Below are positions 54,617-63,523 of a stretch of DNA of 64,000 bases, one piece after another. Positions within the stretch are counted from its first letter, which is position 1. Each line of letters begins with the position of its first letter. The notes below the pieces were generated by a model. It saw nothing but the letters and a program-made list of their open reading frames with translations. It ran no database searches and had not been told where the DNA came from. The translations under genes were made by a program, and so were the position numbers. Origin of the DNA: Brachybacterium sp. FME24 (GTDB lineage: Bacteria; Actinomycetota; Actinomycetes; Actinomycetales; Dermabacteraceae); the NCBI RefSeq assembly GCF_014897705.1, contig NZ_JABUXV010000007.1, positions 62,001 to 126,000 on the forward strand. The letters are read 5' to 3'.

Positions 54617-55689
54617 CACCCTCCGCCCCTTCCCAGCGTCCTCACCCACGTGGTGGGGCCGCTGCCCACTGCCTCGCGCTCGGGCCGGAAGCCCAAGCGG
54701 TCCCGGACCTCCTCGCACGGGCGGTCCTCGGGGGCGACCGTGAGGTGCACGGCGTCGGCGTCCAGTTCACGCGCCAGTCCCACCAGCATCTCCGCTGCGC
54801 GGTGCCGGATCAGCTCCGGCTCTGCGGCTCCCCTGTCCACCTCGATCCTCATCGCTCTCCCGGCCTCGCCCACACGATCCAGCTCGCACCGGGCGACGAC
54901 GTCGCCCGACGACCGGTCCACGATCTCCCACGGACCGCCCGACCCCTCCTCGCCGACCGGCCGGATCTCATGGATCCCGATTCGGCGGGGACCGAAGAAC
55001 TCGCTCATCGTGGCCTGCCCGTCTTCGGCGATGCCTTCCCGGCGGAAGACCTTGGGCACGGTGGCGAGCAGGATCCCGAGGTCGGTCGACAGGCTCCGGG
55101 TGCGGACGTAGCGGAGGTCGAGCTCGAACCTGTCGTCCCACGACAGCGCATTGCGCCCCGAGACCTGCGCCAGTCCCGTCAGACCGGGCAGTACCTCATG
55201 CCGACGTGCCTGCTCGAGCGAGTATCGCTCCAGATACGGGGTGCGCAGCGGCCTCGGACCGACCAGGCTCATCTCGCCTCGAAGCACGTTGATCAGTCCC
55301 GGGAGCTCGTCGAGGCTCGTGGCGCGAAGACGATCTCCGAAGGGGGTCATACGCTCCTCGTTGGTCATCAGCCCACGTTCCGGATCGGGATCGAGCATGG
55401 TGCGGAACTTCAGGATGGTGAAGGTCTGACCATGCAGTCCGGGCCGCTCCTGTCGGAAGAGCACGTTCCCCCCGAGCCTCACCCGAACCAGGAGCGCCGT
55501 TCCGAGCACCACCGGCAACAGCATGAAAAGCGCTCCACCGGCGACAAGAGCATCCCCGACCCGCTTGATCCGATCGTAGGTGGTCGCCGGCGGCGGGGAC
55601 GAGGGCGGCATAGGGATCGACCAACTCTCCGTTGACAGAGATCTCGCGCTGGGAACCTCACCGGGAGAGGCGACCGCACTGCGCGACAT
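54616..55689 (-). CDS. Undecaprenyl-phosphate sugar phosphotransferase fused to GNAT-like domain
   Basis: A 357-residue fusion. Residues about 35-225 are a small (PglC/WcaJ-type) initiating transferase with one membrane helix (VAGGALFMLLPVVLGTALLV), KFRTM, the catalytic DE in SLDELPGLINVLRGEMSLVGPRP and LPGLTGLAQVSGR. It moves a sugar-1-phosphate to undecaprenyl phosphate. Residues about 235-345 look like a GNAT acyltransferase (VVARCELDRV, ending DRLGFRPERE), although the RxxGxG acetyl-CoA loop is weak. ATG 55689 has no ribosome site, so it may be leaderless; ATG 55611 is alternative. It overlaps the ATP-grasp gene. Confidence 0.87.
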   Translation of the reverse strand: MSRSAVASPGEVPSARSLSTESWSIPMPPSSPPPATTYDRIKRVGDALVAGGALFMLLPVVLGTALLVRVRLGGNVLFRQERPGLHGQTFTILKFRTMLDPDPERGLMTNEERMTPFGDRLRATSLDELPGLINVLRGEMSLVGPRPLRTPYLERYSLEQARRHEVLPGLTGLAQVSGRNALSWDDRFELDLRYVRTRSLSTDLGILLATVPKVFRREGIAEDGQATMSEFFGPRRIGIHEIRPVGEEGSGGPWEIVDRSSGDVVARCELDRVGEAGRAMRIEVDRGAAEPELIRHRAAEMLVGLARELDADAVHLTVAPEDRPCEEVRDRLGFRPEREAVGSGPTTWVRTLGRGGG

Positions 55690-55754
55690 TTCGCGCTAGA
55701 TGGACATATAGTACATACCAGTACACCGACCCACGACGAGACAGGTGTGATCCC

Positions 55755-57092
55755 GTGCTTTCTCCAGCTCGAAGCGCCGTTGCCCGCCTGATGCCGAACG
55801 GGGCATCTCCACCCGTCGCCGACGAGGTCCGACGAACGCTCGAGAGGGACGACGCGCGCGCCTCGGAGGAGGCTGTCGATAGCATCGTGCGCCACGCCAC
55901 CGCGACCGTCCCGTTCTACCGGCGCCGCGTCGGAGCTCCTTTCGACCAGCTGCCCGTGGCGTCCAAGCCGATGATGGTCGCCGACCCACAGGACTTCTTC
56001 GCCGTCGGCAGCCGACCCGAGAAGCTCACGTCGCGACTGTCCTCCGGCACCTCCGGAATCATGTTCCGGAGCTACTTCGATGACCAGCGCATCGCCCACC
56101 ATCGCGCAGAGCTGGTCGGCATGTACCGCTTCCTGGGCGCGGACCCCTTCGGCTCCTTCCTGCACTGCCGGACGTGGTACCAGGTCACTTCTCGCCAACG
56201 GTCCTCCTACGCTCTCCGCGGGCAGTACCTGTACGCCGCCGAACAGGACGACCGGACCGTCCGTGATATCGCACGCTGGCTCAGGCGGCGTCGGGGCTCC
56301 GTCATCATCGGACTCTGCTCCTACATGGAGGTCCTCTTCGAACGCTTCGACGACCTCGGCCTCACCTTCGACTCCGGGACAGTCTCCGTCGTACTGGGCG
56401 GCGGCGAACCGCCGACCGCACATCTGGCCGAGTTGGCTCGGAGGCAGTTCGGCGTCGAACTTCGGATGCGGTACTCGAACACGGAGAACGGGCTTCTCGG
56501 AATCACGCCGGCCGGGTCCACGACCTACAAGCTGAACACCAGCGCCTTCCACGTCGAGATCCTCGACCTCGACTCCGATGAGCCGGCACCTGCCGGGGAA
56601 CTCGGCCGGATCGTCGTGACCGATCTCCACAACCGTGCCATGCCCTTCATCCGGTACGACACCGGGGACCTCGGGCGCTTCACCCGCGACGCCTCCGGGC
56701 AGCTCGTGCCCAACACGCTGGCAGAGCTCGCCGGACGGGTGCGGGACTTCCCGATCGCGGGGACAGCCGAAGCGCCACGTCGCGCCACGCATTTCAGGAT
56801 TCTCGAGCCGGTCGAACGGATCCGATCGATCACCCAGTTCCAACTGCGTCAGCACGCGATTGGACGCTTCACCTGGATCCTCAGCGCCGCGAGGTCCCCG
56901 CAGCTCGAGGCCGAGCTGCGACGGGTCCTCGACGACGAGATCGGCGACATCACCAGCTGCTCGTTCGTCTATACCGACGCCACCCTGCATTCGGGGGCCG
57001 GGAAGCGTCAGACATTCGTCAACGAGATCCCCGACCCCGAGGCCCTGCTCCGACCCGGGCGGAGCGAGATCGGCACGGCCACAGATGCCTGA
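55755..57092 (+). CDS. CapK-like AMP-dependent ligase (phenylacetate-CoA ligase family)
   Basis: A 445-residue adenylate-forming enzyme. The P-loop-like SSGTSGIMF, the adenine motif RYSNTENG, and the acyl-adenylate motif YDTGDLGRF are all present. CapK/phenylacetate-CoA ligase relatives are common in capsule and exopolysaccharide loci, where they may activate an acid for decorating sugars. It is divergent from the sugar-transferase gene and leads into the FemAB-like gene. GTG 55755 lies eight bases after AGGTG; ATG 55791 is another option. Confidence 0.87.
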   Translation: MLSPARSAVARLMPNGASPPVADEVRRTLERDDARASEEAVDSIVRHATATVPFYRRRVGAPFDQLPVASKPMMVADPQDFFAVGSRPEKLTSRLSSGTSGIMFRSYFDDQRIAHHRAELVGMYRFLGADPFGSFLHCRTWYQVTSRQRSSYALRGQYLYAAEQDDRTVRDIARWLRRRRGSVIIGLCSYMEVLFERFDDLGLTFDSGTVSVVLGGGEPPTAHLAELARRQFGVELRMRYSNTENGLLGITPAGSTTYKLNTSAFHVEILDLDSDEPAPAGELGRIVVTDLHNRAMPFIRYDTGDLGRFTRDASGQLVPNTLAELAGRVRDFPIAGTAEAPRRATHFRILEPVERIRSITQFQLRQHAIGRFTWILSAARSPQLEAELRRVLDDEIGDITSCSFVYTDATLHSGAGKRQTFVNEIPDPEALLRPGRSEIGTATDA

Positions 57093-57192
57093 GCTGAGAC
57101 CGACGGGCGAGGGGTTCCACACCGAGCAGGACATGACCGACAGGGCAGTCGGAGTGACATCCACGGGAACGAGACGACGGACTGGGGCAACC

Positions 57193-58227
57193 ATGCAGGT
57201 GCACACATTGGAGACCACGGACCCGGACTGGAAATCCTACCTTTCCGGCGCCCGCCACGACATCTTTCACATCCCCGAGTACCTCCGAGCGGAGGACGAA
57301 TTCCGAGGAACGACCACCCAGCTCCTCGTTGTCGAAGAAGGCGATTCTGCACTCCTGATGCCCCTCGTCTTCTCTTCACTGCCTGACGGACTGAGCGATG
57401 CGTCGTCCCCGTTCCGTCATGCCGGGCCGCTCTTCACGATCGGCTCTACCCGGCAGTGGCGTCACGAGGCAGTTTCCGCTGCGCTCCGTCATCTGCGAGA
57501 GGCGGGCGTGATCTCCCTGTTCCTGCGCGCCCACCCCCTGTTCGGGCTCGACGAGTTCGCTGCCGTCGGAACGATCGTGGAGCACGGCCCGACGTTCGTG
57601 ATCCCGTTGGACCGCCCCCTGGACGAGATCAAAGGGGGCATGCGGCAGAACCATCGTCGCAATATGAGGAAGGCGGAGCGAGCCGGCCACGTTGCGGAGC
57701 TGGACTCCGGCTGGGAGCATCTCGACGAGTTCCACTGGATCTATACGAAGACGATGGACCGCCTGGAGGCTCGTCCGGCCTACCGCTTCACTCGAGAATA
57801 CTTCGAGAGCCTGCGCGATGATGTGGGAGGACTCAGTTCCCTATGGGTCCTGAGGATGGACGGCGAGCTGGCCGGCGCTCACGCGGTGACCGAATGCAAC
57901 GGGACGGTCCAATACCTCTTGGGAGCGACGCATCCCGACTTTTATCAGAAGGTCCCGCAGGTGGCCATCTTCGACGCCGTTCTGCAGTGGGCCCATGAGC
58001 GGGGCAACACTGACTACTTCCTCGGCGGCGGCCTGCAGGAATCACTGCTGCATTTCAAAGCGGGCTTCACCCGGACGCAGCGGCCGGCATCGACAGGCCG
58101 CATCATCGTCAATCCGACCGAGTACGAGCGGCTCTGCTCTGCCTGGGAATCATCGAACGGCCCCCTCGCGGAGGGCGGGGATTCCTTCTTTCCCGGGTAC
58201 CGCGCGCCCCTCGCACCAGCTGCGTGA
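57193..58227 (+). CDS. FemAB-like GNAT transferase
   Basis: A 344-residue double-GNAT protein of the FemAB/polysaccharide type. The core shows IFHIPEYLRAEDEF at the start, GGMRQNHRRNMRKAERAG, and the C-terminal half ELAGAHAVTECNGTVQYLLGATHPDFYQKVPQVAIFDAVLQWAHERGNTDYFLGGG. Family members transfer aminoacyl or acyl groups to peptidoglycan or exopolysaccharide. Together with the AMP-ligase before it and the ATP-grasp enzyme nearby, it suggests an amino-acid decorated polymer. Starts at 57085 (overlapping the previous stop) and 57193 are both possible; the family N-terminus favours 57193. Confidence 0.85.
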   Translation: MQVHTLETTDPDWKSYLSGARHDIFHIPEYLRAEDEFRGTTTQLLVVEEGDSALLMPLVFSSLPDGLSDASSPFRHAGPLFTIGSTRQWRHEAVSAALRHLREAGVISLFLRAHPLFGLDEFAAVGTIVEHGPTFVIPLDRPLDEIKGGMRQNHRRNMRKAERAGHVAELDSGWEHLDEFHWIYTKTMDRLEARPAYRFTREYFESLRDDVGGLSSLWVLRMDGELAGAHAVTECNGTVQYLLGATHPDFYQKVPQVAIFDAVLQWAHERGNTDYFLGGGLQESLLHFKAGFTRTQRPASTGRIIVNPTEYERLCSAWESSNGPLAEGGDSFFPGYRAPLAPAA

Positions 58228-58396
58228 GCGATCGAACCCGCCGGGTTCCCACTCCTTCCGCGGCGTGCTGACGGCGGCGATGCCGACGCCATGCCATCCT
58301 CCGCCCCTGGGGAGGTGCCGCCTCCAGGATCAGTCCCGGTCGGCGATCCGGGCCGTCACCGCGGACGACGTCGGCTGCGGTCGACGACGTGCCTCC
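58228..58396. other. Convergent intergenic gap, no gene seen
   Basis: This GC-rich gap separates the FemAB-like gene from the aminotransferase gene. A short TGGAGG/CCTCCA-type pairing near 58305-58325 could help end transcription, but it is weak. Confidence 0.35.
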
Positions 58397-59542
58397 CTAG
58401 GCCGCGCGTTCGGCACGGGAACCGAAGAAGTCCTCCAGCGCGGAGTCCACCCGCGCACATTCCTCGCCGGTCAGGCCCGACCCGCTGGGGAGAGCGAGCC
58501 CGGTGACGAAAAGACGTTCGGCGGCACCGGTGATGCCTGCGGGAGCAGACTCGAAGACCGGCTGCAGATGCATCGGCTTCCACAATGGTCGGCTCTCGAT
58601 CCCGGCGCCCCTGAGCGCTGCCTCGAGATCGGCGGCGCCGAAGCCCGCCACCTCGGGATCGACGAGGACCGCGGTGAGCCAGCAGTTGTCGCGCTCGTCG
58701 TCCTCACGCTGGAAGACCTCGACTCCCGGCACGTCGGCGACGAGGCGGGCGTAGGCCTCGCGACGGTCGCGGCGTCGTTCGAGCATGCCGTCGAGCCGGT
58801 CGAGCTGTGCGAGGCCGACTCCGGCCAGGAGGTTCGAGAGCCGATAGTTGTACCCGATCTCCCGATGCTCGTAGTGGGCGACCGGCTCCCGGGCCTGGGT
58901 GGCCAGGAACCGGACCCGTGCCGCGGCGGCGACATCGTCCGTGAGGTACATGCCGCCGCCGGAGGTGGTCATCACCTTGTTCCCGTTGAAGGACAGGATG
59001 GCGGCGTCACCGTGCTTGCCGGCCGGGATGCCGGCGTGCTCGGCGCCGAGCGACTCGGCGGAGTCCGCGAGCACCCGCGAGTCGTACCGGCGGGCGATGT
59101 CGCCGATCCGCGTGTAGTCCGCGCAGCGGCCGAGCAGGTCCACGGGGACGATCGCGGGGACGGGCCGCCTCTGCCGGCGCAGTTCGGACATCACCTCCTC
59201 GAGCAGGTCCGGATCCATCTGGCCGGTTTCGGGATCGGCGTCGACGAAGTATGGGGTCGCCCCGGTGTAGGTGATGGCATTGGCGGTCGCAGCAAAGGTC
59301 ATCGTCGCGGTGGGGACCACGTCGCCGGGGCCGACGCCCCAGGCGAGCAGGCCCAGGTGGAGGGCTGCGGTGCCGGAGCTGAGCGCGACCGCGTGGCGGC
59401 GCCCGAGCCGCTCGGCCATCTTCTGCTCGAAGGCGTCCACGGCCGGCCCCAACGGGGCGATCCAGCCGGAGTCGAAGGCGGTGATGACCGCGGCGCGTTC
59501 GGCATCGGACATGTCCGGGCCGGAGAGGAGGATCGAGGTCAT
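58397..59542 (-). CDS. DegT/DnrJ/EryC1-family sugar aminotransferase (PglE-like)
   Basis: A 381-residue PLP enzyme that adds an amino group to a 4-keto-sugar nucleotide. It starts with ILLSGPDMSDAERAAVITAFDSGWIAPLGP, has SSGTAALHLGLLAWGV, DSAESLGAEH and the Schiff-base Lys189 in SFNGNKVMTTSGGG, followed by REIGYNYRLSNLLAGVGLAQLD. It starts four bases after the 4,6-dehydratase gene ends, matching the PglF-PglE order of bacillosamine synthesis. Product is probably UDP-4-amino-4,6-dideoxy-GlcNAc or a relative; that is inference from gene order. Confidence 0.93.
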   Translation of the reverse strand: MTSILLSGPDMSDAERAAVITAFDSGWIAPLGPAVDAFEQKMAERLGRRHAVALSSGTAALHLGLLAWGVGPGDVVPTATMTFAATANAITYTGATPYFVDADPETGQMDPDLLEEVMSELRRQRRPVPAIVPVDLLGRCADYTRIGDIARRYDSRVLADSAESLGAEHAGIPAGKHGDAAILSFNGNKVMTTSGGGMYLTDDVAAAARVRFLATQAREPVAHYEHREIGYNYRLSNLLAGVGLAQLDRLDGMLERRRDRREAYARLVADVPGVEVFQREDDERDNCWLTAVLVDPEVAGFGAADLEAALRGAGIESRPLWKPMHLQPVFESAPAGITGAAERLFVTGLALPSGSGLTGEECARVDSALEDFFGSRAERAA

Positions 59543-59546
59543 GGTC

Positions 59547-61610
59547 TCAGAACCCCACCGCGACCGGGGCGCTCATGGACCCGCAGACGCTCCACATCGT
59601 GGCCATGAACTGGGAGGCATGGTGCAGGTCGCCCTGGTTCGGGACGTCCTGCATGTCCACGGGCGCCACCGGGACCCCGGAGATCAGAGGATGGGATGTG
59701 GGCTGATGGTTCTCGCCGTCGGCGAAGAGCACCTCATGCAGCTTCTCGCCCGGGCGCAGCCCCGAGTACACGATCTCGACGTCACGCCCCGAGGCCTCGA
59801 TCAACTGGCGGGCCAGGTGCGCGATCGGGACCGGTTCGCCCATGTCGAGCACGAGGGCCTGACCGCTGCTCCCGACCACAGCGGCCTGCAGCACCAGCTG
59901 CACTGCCTCCGAGACCGTCATGAAGTACCGCGTGACGTCCGGGTCGGTCACCGTGACGGGGCCGCCCCGTTCGATCTGGGCGATGAAGGTGTGCACCACC
60001 GATCCTCGCGTCGCGAGCACATTGCCGAATCGCACGCTGACCCAGGAGCCACCCTCGGCGGTGAGGGACTTCTGCGCAGTCAGGCCCTCTGCGACCCGCT
60101 TGCTCAGGCCGAGCACGTTGTGCGGATCGGCGGCCTTGTCGGTGGAGATGTTCACGAACCGTTCGACACCGTAGCGCTCGGCGGCATCGAGCACGTTCCG
60201 GGTGCCGAGGACGTTGGTCTTGAACGCCTCGTCCGGTGCCTTCTCGAGCATGTTGACGTGCTTGAGCGCTGCGGCGTGGAAGACCACGTCGGGGCGGTGC
60301 GTCTCGAAGATCCGGTCCATCCGCTCGGCGTCGCGGATGTCCGCGAGCACCATGTTGTCGTTCCCGAGATCGGCCGTGCCGTCCATGGTCAGCAGGAGCG
60401 CATGCAGGGCGGACTCGTCGCGGTCGAGCATCACCAGCTCGCTCGGTCCGAAGGTGGCGATCTGGCGACAGAGCTCGGATCCGATGGACCCGCCGGCCCC
60501 GGTCACGAGCACGGTCTTCCCTGCCAGCATGCCCGAGATCGTGGTCAGGTCTGTCGCGACCGGACGCCGCCCCAACAGGTCCTGTGGCTGGATCTCACGC
60601 AGGTCGGTATGGCGCACCCCGCCGATCATCTCGCCCAGCGGCGGCACGATCTTCATCGTCAGCCCGATCTCGGCGGCTTCGGCGGTGAGCGCACCGATGG
60701 TGTCGGCGCTGATGAAAGGGGTGGCGATCACGAGCACGTCGGCGCTGGACCGCTGCACCGCCTCGGCCAGCTGCGCCGTGGTCCCCAGGACGGGGGCCCC
60801 GGCATGGCGCAGGTGCCGCTTGCGCGGGTCGTCATCGAGGAAGGCGACCGGTTCCCACACGGAGGAGGGGTCGCGGCGCATGGAATCGGCGAGCGCCCGG
60901 CCGACCTCGCCGGCACCGACGATGAGGGCTCTGCTCGTGGCGTCGGCCTGCAGGTGCCGGGTCTCGCGGAGGATGGCGAGGCGCACAGCGCAGCGGACCG
61001 TTCCGGCGAGCACCAGCACGATGGGGGCCGCGATGAGGGGCGCGGTCATCGGGATGATCCTGTCGGGGGAGAGCGCGTTCAGGACCGTGACGATGCAGGC
61101 GGCGGCCGCCACCACGACACCGAGGGGCATGATCTCGTCGAAGCTGCCGATCAGGTGGCGTCCCTGATGCAGTCGCAGAGTCCGCGCGAGGGCCGTGTAG
61201 GCGAGGACCGCTATCCCGGCGCACAGCAGCAGTCCGAAGAACGGCGTCGCCCTCCCGTCGAGCGTGACCCCGGCCGACAGGGCGGGGGTCTCCAACCGGA
61301 GCCCGGCGGCGATCCAGAGACCCACGAACCAGACGACCGCATCGACCACGGCGAGGGAAAGGGTCGCGGGCGGCAGCTCCCGGGTCCAGGCCGCGACCTG
61401 GGGGGACGGGACTGCGGACGCCTGTCGTGCGGCGGCCACGGGCGCGGTCCCCTCCGGCACGGCGCTCGCCGCGTCGGGCAGGGTCGCGAGCTCCTTCCGG
61501 GCGGCCGCCGAGCGCACTGTCCGCGCCCGCGCAGCGGCGGCTCGCCTCCAGGGCGCCTTCCCCGCACCGCCCACAGGTCGTGAATCGTCACGCAGAGAGA
61601 AGATGGACAT
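59547..61610 (-). CDS. Membrane-bound nucleotide-sugar 4,6-dehydratase (PglF/CapD-like)
   Basis: A 687-residue protein. A cytoplasmic N-terminal tail of about 75 residues precedes four transmembrane helices (about residues 90-215), then a first Rossmann domain with VGAGEVGRAL and the SDR dehydratase domain with TGAGGSIGSEL, HAAALKHVNMLE, NISTDKAADPHNVLGLSKR and RFGNVLATRGSVV. Such enzymes convert UDP-GlcNAc to UDP-4-keto-6-deoxy-GlcNAc. ATG 61610 has AAGGGG four bases upstream. It heads an operon with the aminotransferase. Confidence 0.93.
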   Translation of the reverse strand: MSIFSLRDDSRPVGGAGKAPWRRAAAARARTVRSAAARKELATLPDAASAVPEGTAPVAAARQASAVPSPQVAAWTRELPPATLSLAVVDAVVWFVGLWIAAGLRLETPALSAGVTLDGRATPFFGLLLCAGIAVLAYTALARTLRLHQGRHLIGSFDEIMPLGVVVAAAACIVTVLNALSPDRIIPMTAPLIAAPIVLVLAGTVRCAVRLAILRETRHLQADATSRALIVGAGEVGRALADSMRRDPSSVWEPVAFLDDDPRKRHLRHAGAPVLGTTAQLAEAVQRSSADVLVIATPFISADTIGALTAEAAEIGLTMKIVPPLGEMIGGVRHTDLREIQPQDLLGRRPVATDLTTISGMLAGKTVLVTGAGGSIGSELCRQIATFGPSELVMLDRDESALHALLLTMDGTADLGNDNMVLADIRDAERMDRIFETHRPDVVFHAAALKHVNMLEKAPDEAFKTNVLGTRNVLDAAERYGVERFVNISTDKAADPHNVLGLSKRVAEGLTAQKSLTAEGGSWVSVRFGNVLATRGSVVHTFIAQIERGGPVTVTDPDVTRYFMTVSEAVQLVLQAAVVGSSGQALVLDMGEPVPIAHLARQLIEASGRDVEIVYSGLRPGEKLHEVLFADGENHQPTSHPLISGVPVAPVDMQDVPNQGDLHHASQFMATMWSVCGSMSAPVAVGF

Positions 61611-61710
61611 GATTCCCCTTCCACAGCTCAGTGCGGAGATGTCACGGCCATCCCGATGTCCAGCATGTCCGCTTTGCCTGCCTTGTTCGTTTCGAGACCC
61701 TACACCCTTT

Positions 61711-61722
61711 ATGTCCGTTTTG
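61711..61722. promoter_or_regulatory. ATGTCCGTTTTG motif upstream of the dehydratase gene
   Basis: ATGTCCGTTTTG at 61711-61722 lies about 100 bases upstream of ATG 61610, and matches ATGTCCGTTTCG before the tyrosine kinase gene (48177 to 48166) at 11 of 12 bases. It might be a shared control site of the polysaccharide operons. Confidence 0.4.
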
Positions 61723-61821
61723 AGAAACATCTCAGGTGACCGATCGGAAACTTCTCAGGACTGACCCGGGACCGCAAAGGCGCAGGTTGAGCGCGTCGGA
61801 GGCGCGTTCGACGCCACCGGA

Positions 61822-61870
61822 CGCACTCAGACACCGACGTCCACTGCCTGGACGTCGGTGCCTGAGTGCG
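61822..61870 (-). terminator. Hairpin at the end of the DHA2 exporter gene
   Basis: CGCACTCAG plus CACCGACGTCCA (61822-61843) pairs with TGGACGTCGGTG plus CTGAGTGCG (61849-61870), with one mismatch and a five-base loop. It begins just after the MFS stop at 61875 on the complement strand. Confidence 0.7.
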
Positions 61871-61874
61871 CGGG

Positions 61875-63398
61875 TCAGCCCCGAGTGCGCAGGGTGCGGT
61901 GCGCGATGACCGCCGCCAGCACCATCAGCCCCGCACCGATGGAGCTGGTGAGGACCACCCCGGAATCGAAGGCGTGATGGGCGGATTCCAGCAGCGAACG
62001 CGCCGACGCCTCCGGGAGCTCCTCCGCGACACCCGTGGCGCCGCCGAGGGTCTCGGAGGCCGACTCCCGCTGGGACGCGGTGAGCTGCGCAGGCAGGTCG
62101 ACGTGACGTCGATAGGCGGCATTCAGTAGGGACCCCAGCACGGCGGTGCCGAGCACCGCACCGGTCTCGTACGCGGTCTCGGAGATCGCCGAGGCGGCGC
62201 CGGCCTTCTCGGCCGGCACCGCGGAGAGGATCAGGTCGTTGCTGATGGTCTCGGCCGCACCGACGCCCGCACCCAGCAGGGCGAAGGCGATCAGCAGCGT
62301 CAGGTCGCTGCCCCAGGAGCCCGTGATCGCCACCAGGAGGTAGCCGGAGGCATTCAGCAGCAATCCGCCGGTGACAGCGGTTGCCGGGGAGATGCGGCGA
62401 ACCAGGCGCACCACCAGCAGTCCCGCGGCGACGGTCACCAGCAGCCCGGGCAGCAGCACCAGCCCTGCCTCCATCGGGGAGCGCCCGCTGACCAGCTGCA
62501 GGTGCTGCGAGATGAAGTAGAGGAAGCCGACCAGGGAGAAGACGCTGAGCAGGTTGGCGCTGACGGCGCCGGTGAACACGGGCCGAGCGAACAGGGTCAC
62601 GTCGAGCATCGGCTGCGCACGGGTCAGCTGGCGGCGCACGAAGGCGAACCCGGAGGCCAGTGCGACCGCGGCGCTGAGCACGGCGATCGCGCTCAGGCCG
62701 CTGCCGGCGACGGCCTTGATCGCGTAGACCAGCGGCGTCATGGTCAGCAGCGCCAGGGCGATGCTGATCGGGTCGACCGGGCCCGGAGTGGGATCCTTCG
62801 ACTCCGGGACCAGCAGGGGGCCCAGGAGCAGCAGCGGCAGCATCACCGGTACGGCGAGCAGGAAGACGGAGCCCCAGGCGAAGTGCTCCAGGAGGAAACC
62901 GCCGACGATCGGGCCGAGGGCCGCGCCGCCGGAGAAGCCTGCCGCCCAGATCGCGATCGCGGTGCGCCGCTGCGTGGGGTCGGTGAAGATGTTCCGTATC
63001 AGCGAGAGCGTGGCGGGCATGAGCATCGCCCCGAAGAAGCCCATCAGCACGCGCCCGGCGATCAGGAGCTCCGCAGTCGGGGAGAACGCCGCGGCGGCGG
63101 AGATCACGGTGAACCCGAGGGCGCCGATCAGGAGCAGACGCCGTCGCCCGACGCGGTCGCCGAGGCTGCCCATGGGGACCAGCAGGCCGGCCAGGATCAG
63201 CGGGTACGCGTCGACGATCCACAGCAGCTGCTGACCGGAGGGGGTGAGCGCCTCGGAGATCGCGGGCAGGGCGAAGGCGAGCACCGTGTTGTCGACCGCG
63301 ATCAGCAGCACCGGGAGCATCAGCACCACGAGCGCCCACCAGCGCGCGGCGGAGCCACGGAGGGCGCGGGTAGGGGCGGGGCTGATGACGCTCTGCAC
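61875..63398 (-). CDS. DHA2-family drug:H+ antiporter (14-helix MFS)
   Basis: A 507-residue EmrB/QacA-type exporter with about 14 helices. Helix 1 is WWALVVLMLPVLLIAVDNTVLAFALPAI (DxTxx motif D1), and motif A is GSLGDRVGRRRLLLIGA. Motif C is GFSGGAALGPIVGGFLL. It resembles SmvA/MmrA multidrug exporters and probably confers resistance to cationic drugs. It is divergent from a TetR regulator with an operator palindrome between them, the usual repressor-exporter arrangement. Confidence 0.93.
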   Translation of the reverse strand: MQSVISPAPTRALRGSAARWWALVVLMLPVLLIAVDNTVLAFALPAISEALTPSGQQLLWIVDAYPLILAGLLVPMGSLGDRVGRRRLLLIGALGFTVISAAAAFSPTAELLIAGRVLMGFFGAMLMPATLSLIRNIFTDPTQRRTAIAIWAAGFSGGAALGPIVGGFLLEHFAWGSVFLLAVPVMLPLLLLGPLLVPESKDPTPGPVDPISIALALLTMTPLVYAIKAVAGSGLSAIAVLSAAVALASGFAFVRRQLTRAQPMLDVTLFARPVFTGAVSANLLSVFSLVGFLYFISQHLQLVSGRSPMEAGLVLLPGLLVTVAAGLLVVRLVRRISPATAVTGGLLLNASGYLLVAITGSWGSDLTLLIAFALLGAGVGAAETISNDLILSAVPAEKAGAASAISETAYETGAVLGTAVLGSLLNAAYRRHVDLPAQLTASQRESASETLGGATGVAEELPEASARSLLESAHHAFDSGVVLTSSIGAGLMVLAAVIAHRTLRTRG

Positions 63399-63464
63399 GG
63401 GAACTCCTGGATCGGGATGCGACGCGCTCAGGACTCGACGCGTGCGGGACTCGCCCTAAACTAG

Positions 63465-63478
63465 ACCGTCCAGACGGT
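63465..63478. promoter_or_regulatory. TetR-type operator palindrome
   Basis: ACCGTC-CA-GACGGT is a perfect inverted repeat (63465-63478) in the gap between the DHA2 exporter and TetR genes. It also partly extends outward. It is the likely site where the divergently encoded TetR protein represses both genes. Confidence 0.8.
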
Positions 63479-63523
63479 ACAGTTCAAGAGGCTACGGACC
63501 ACCCATCACGTAAGGTCGCTCTC

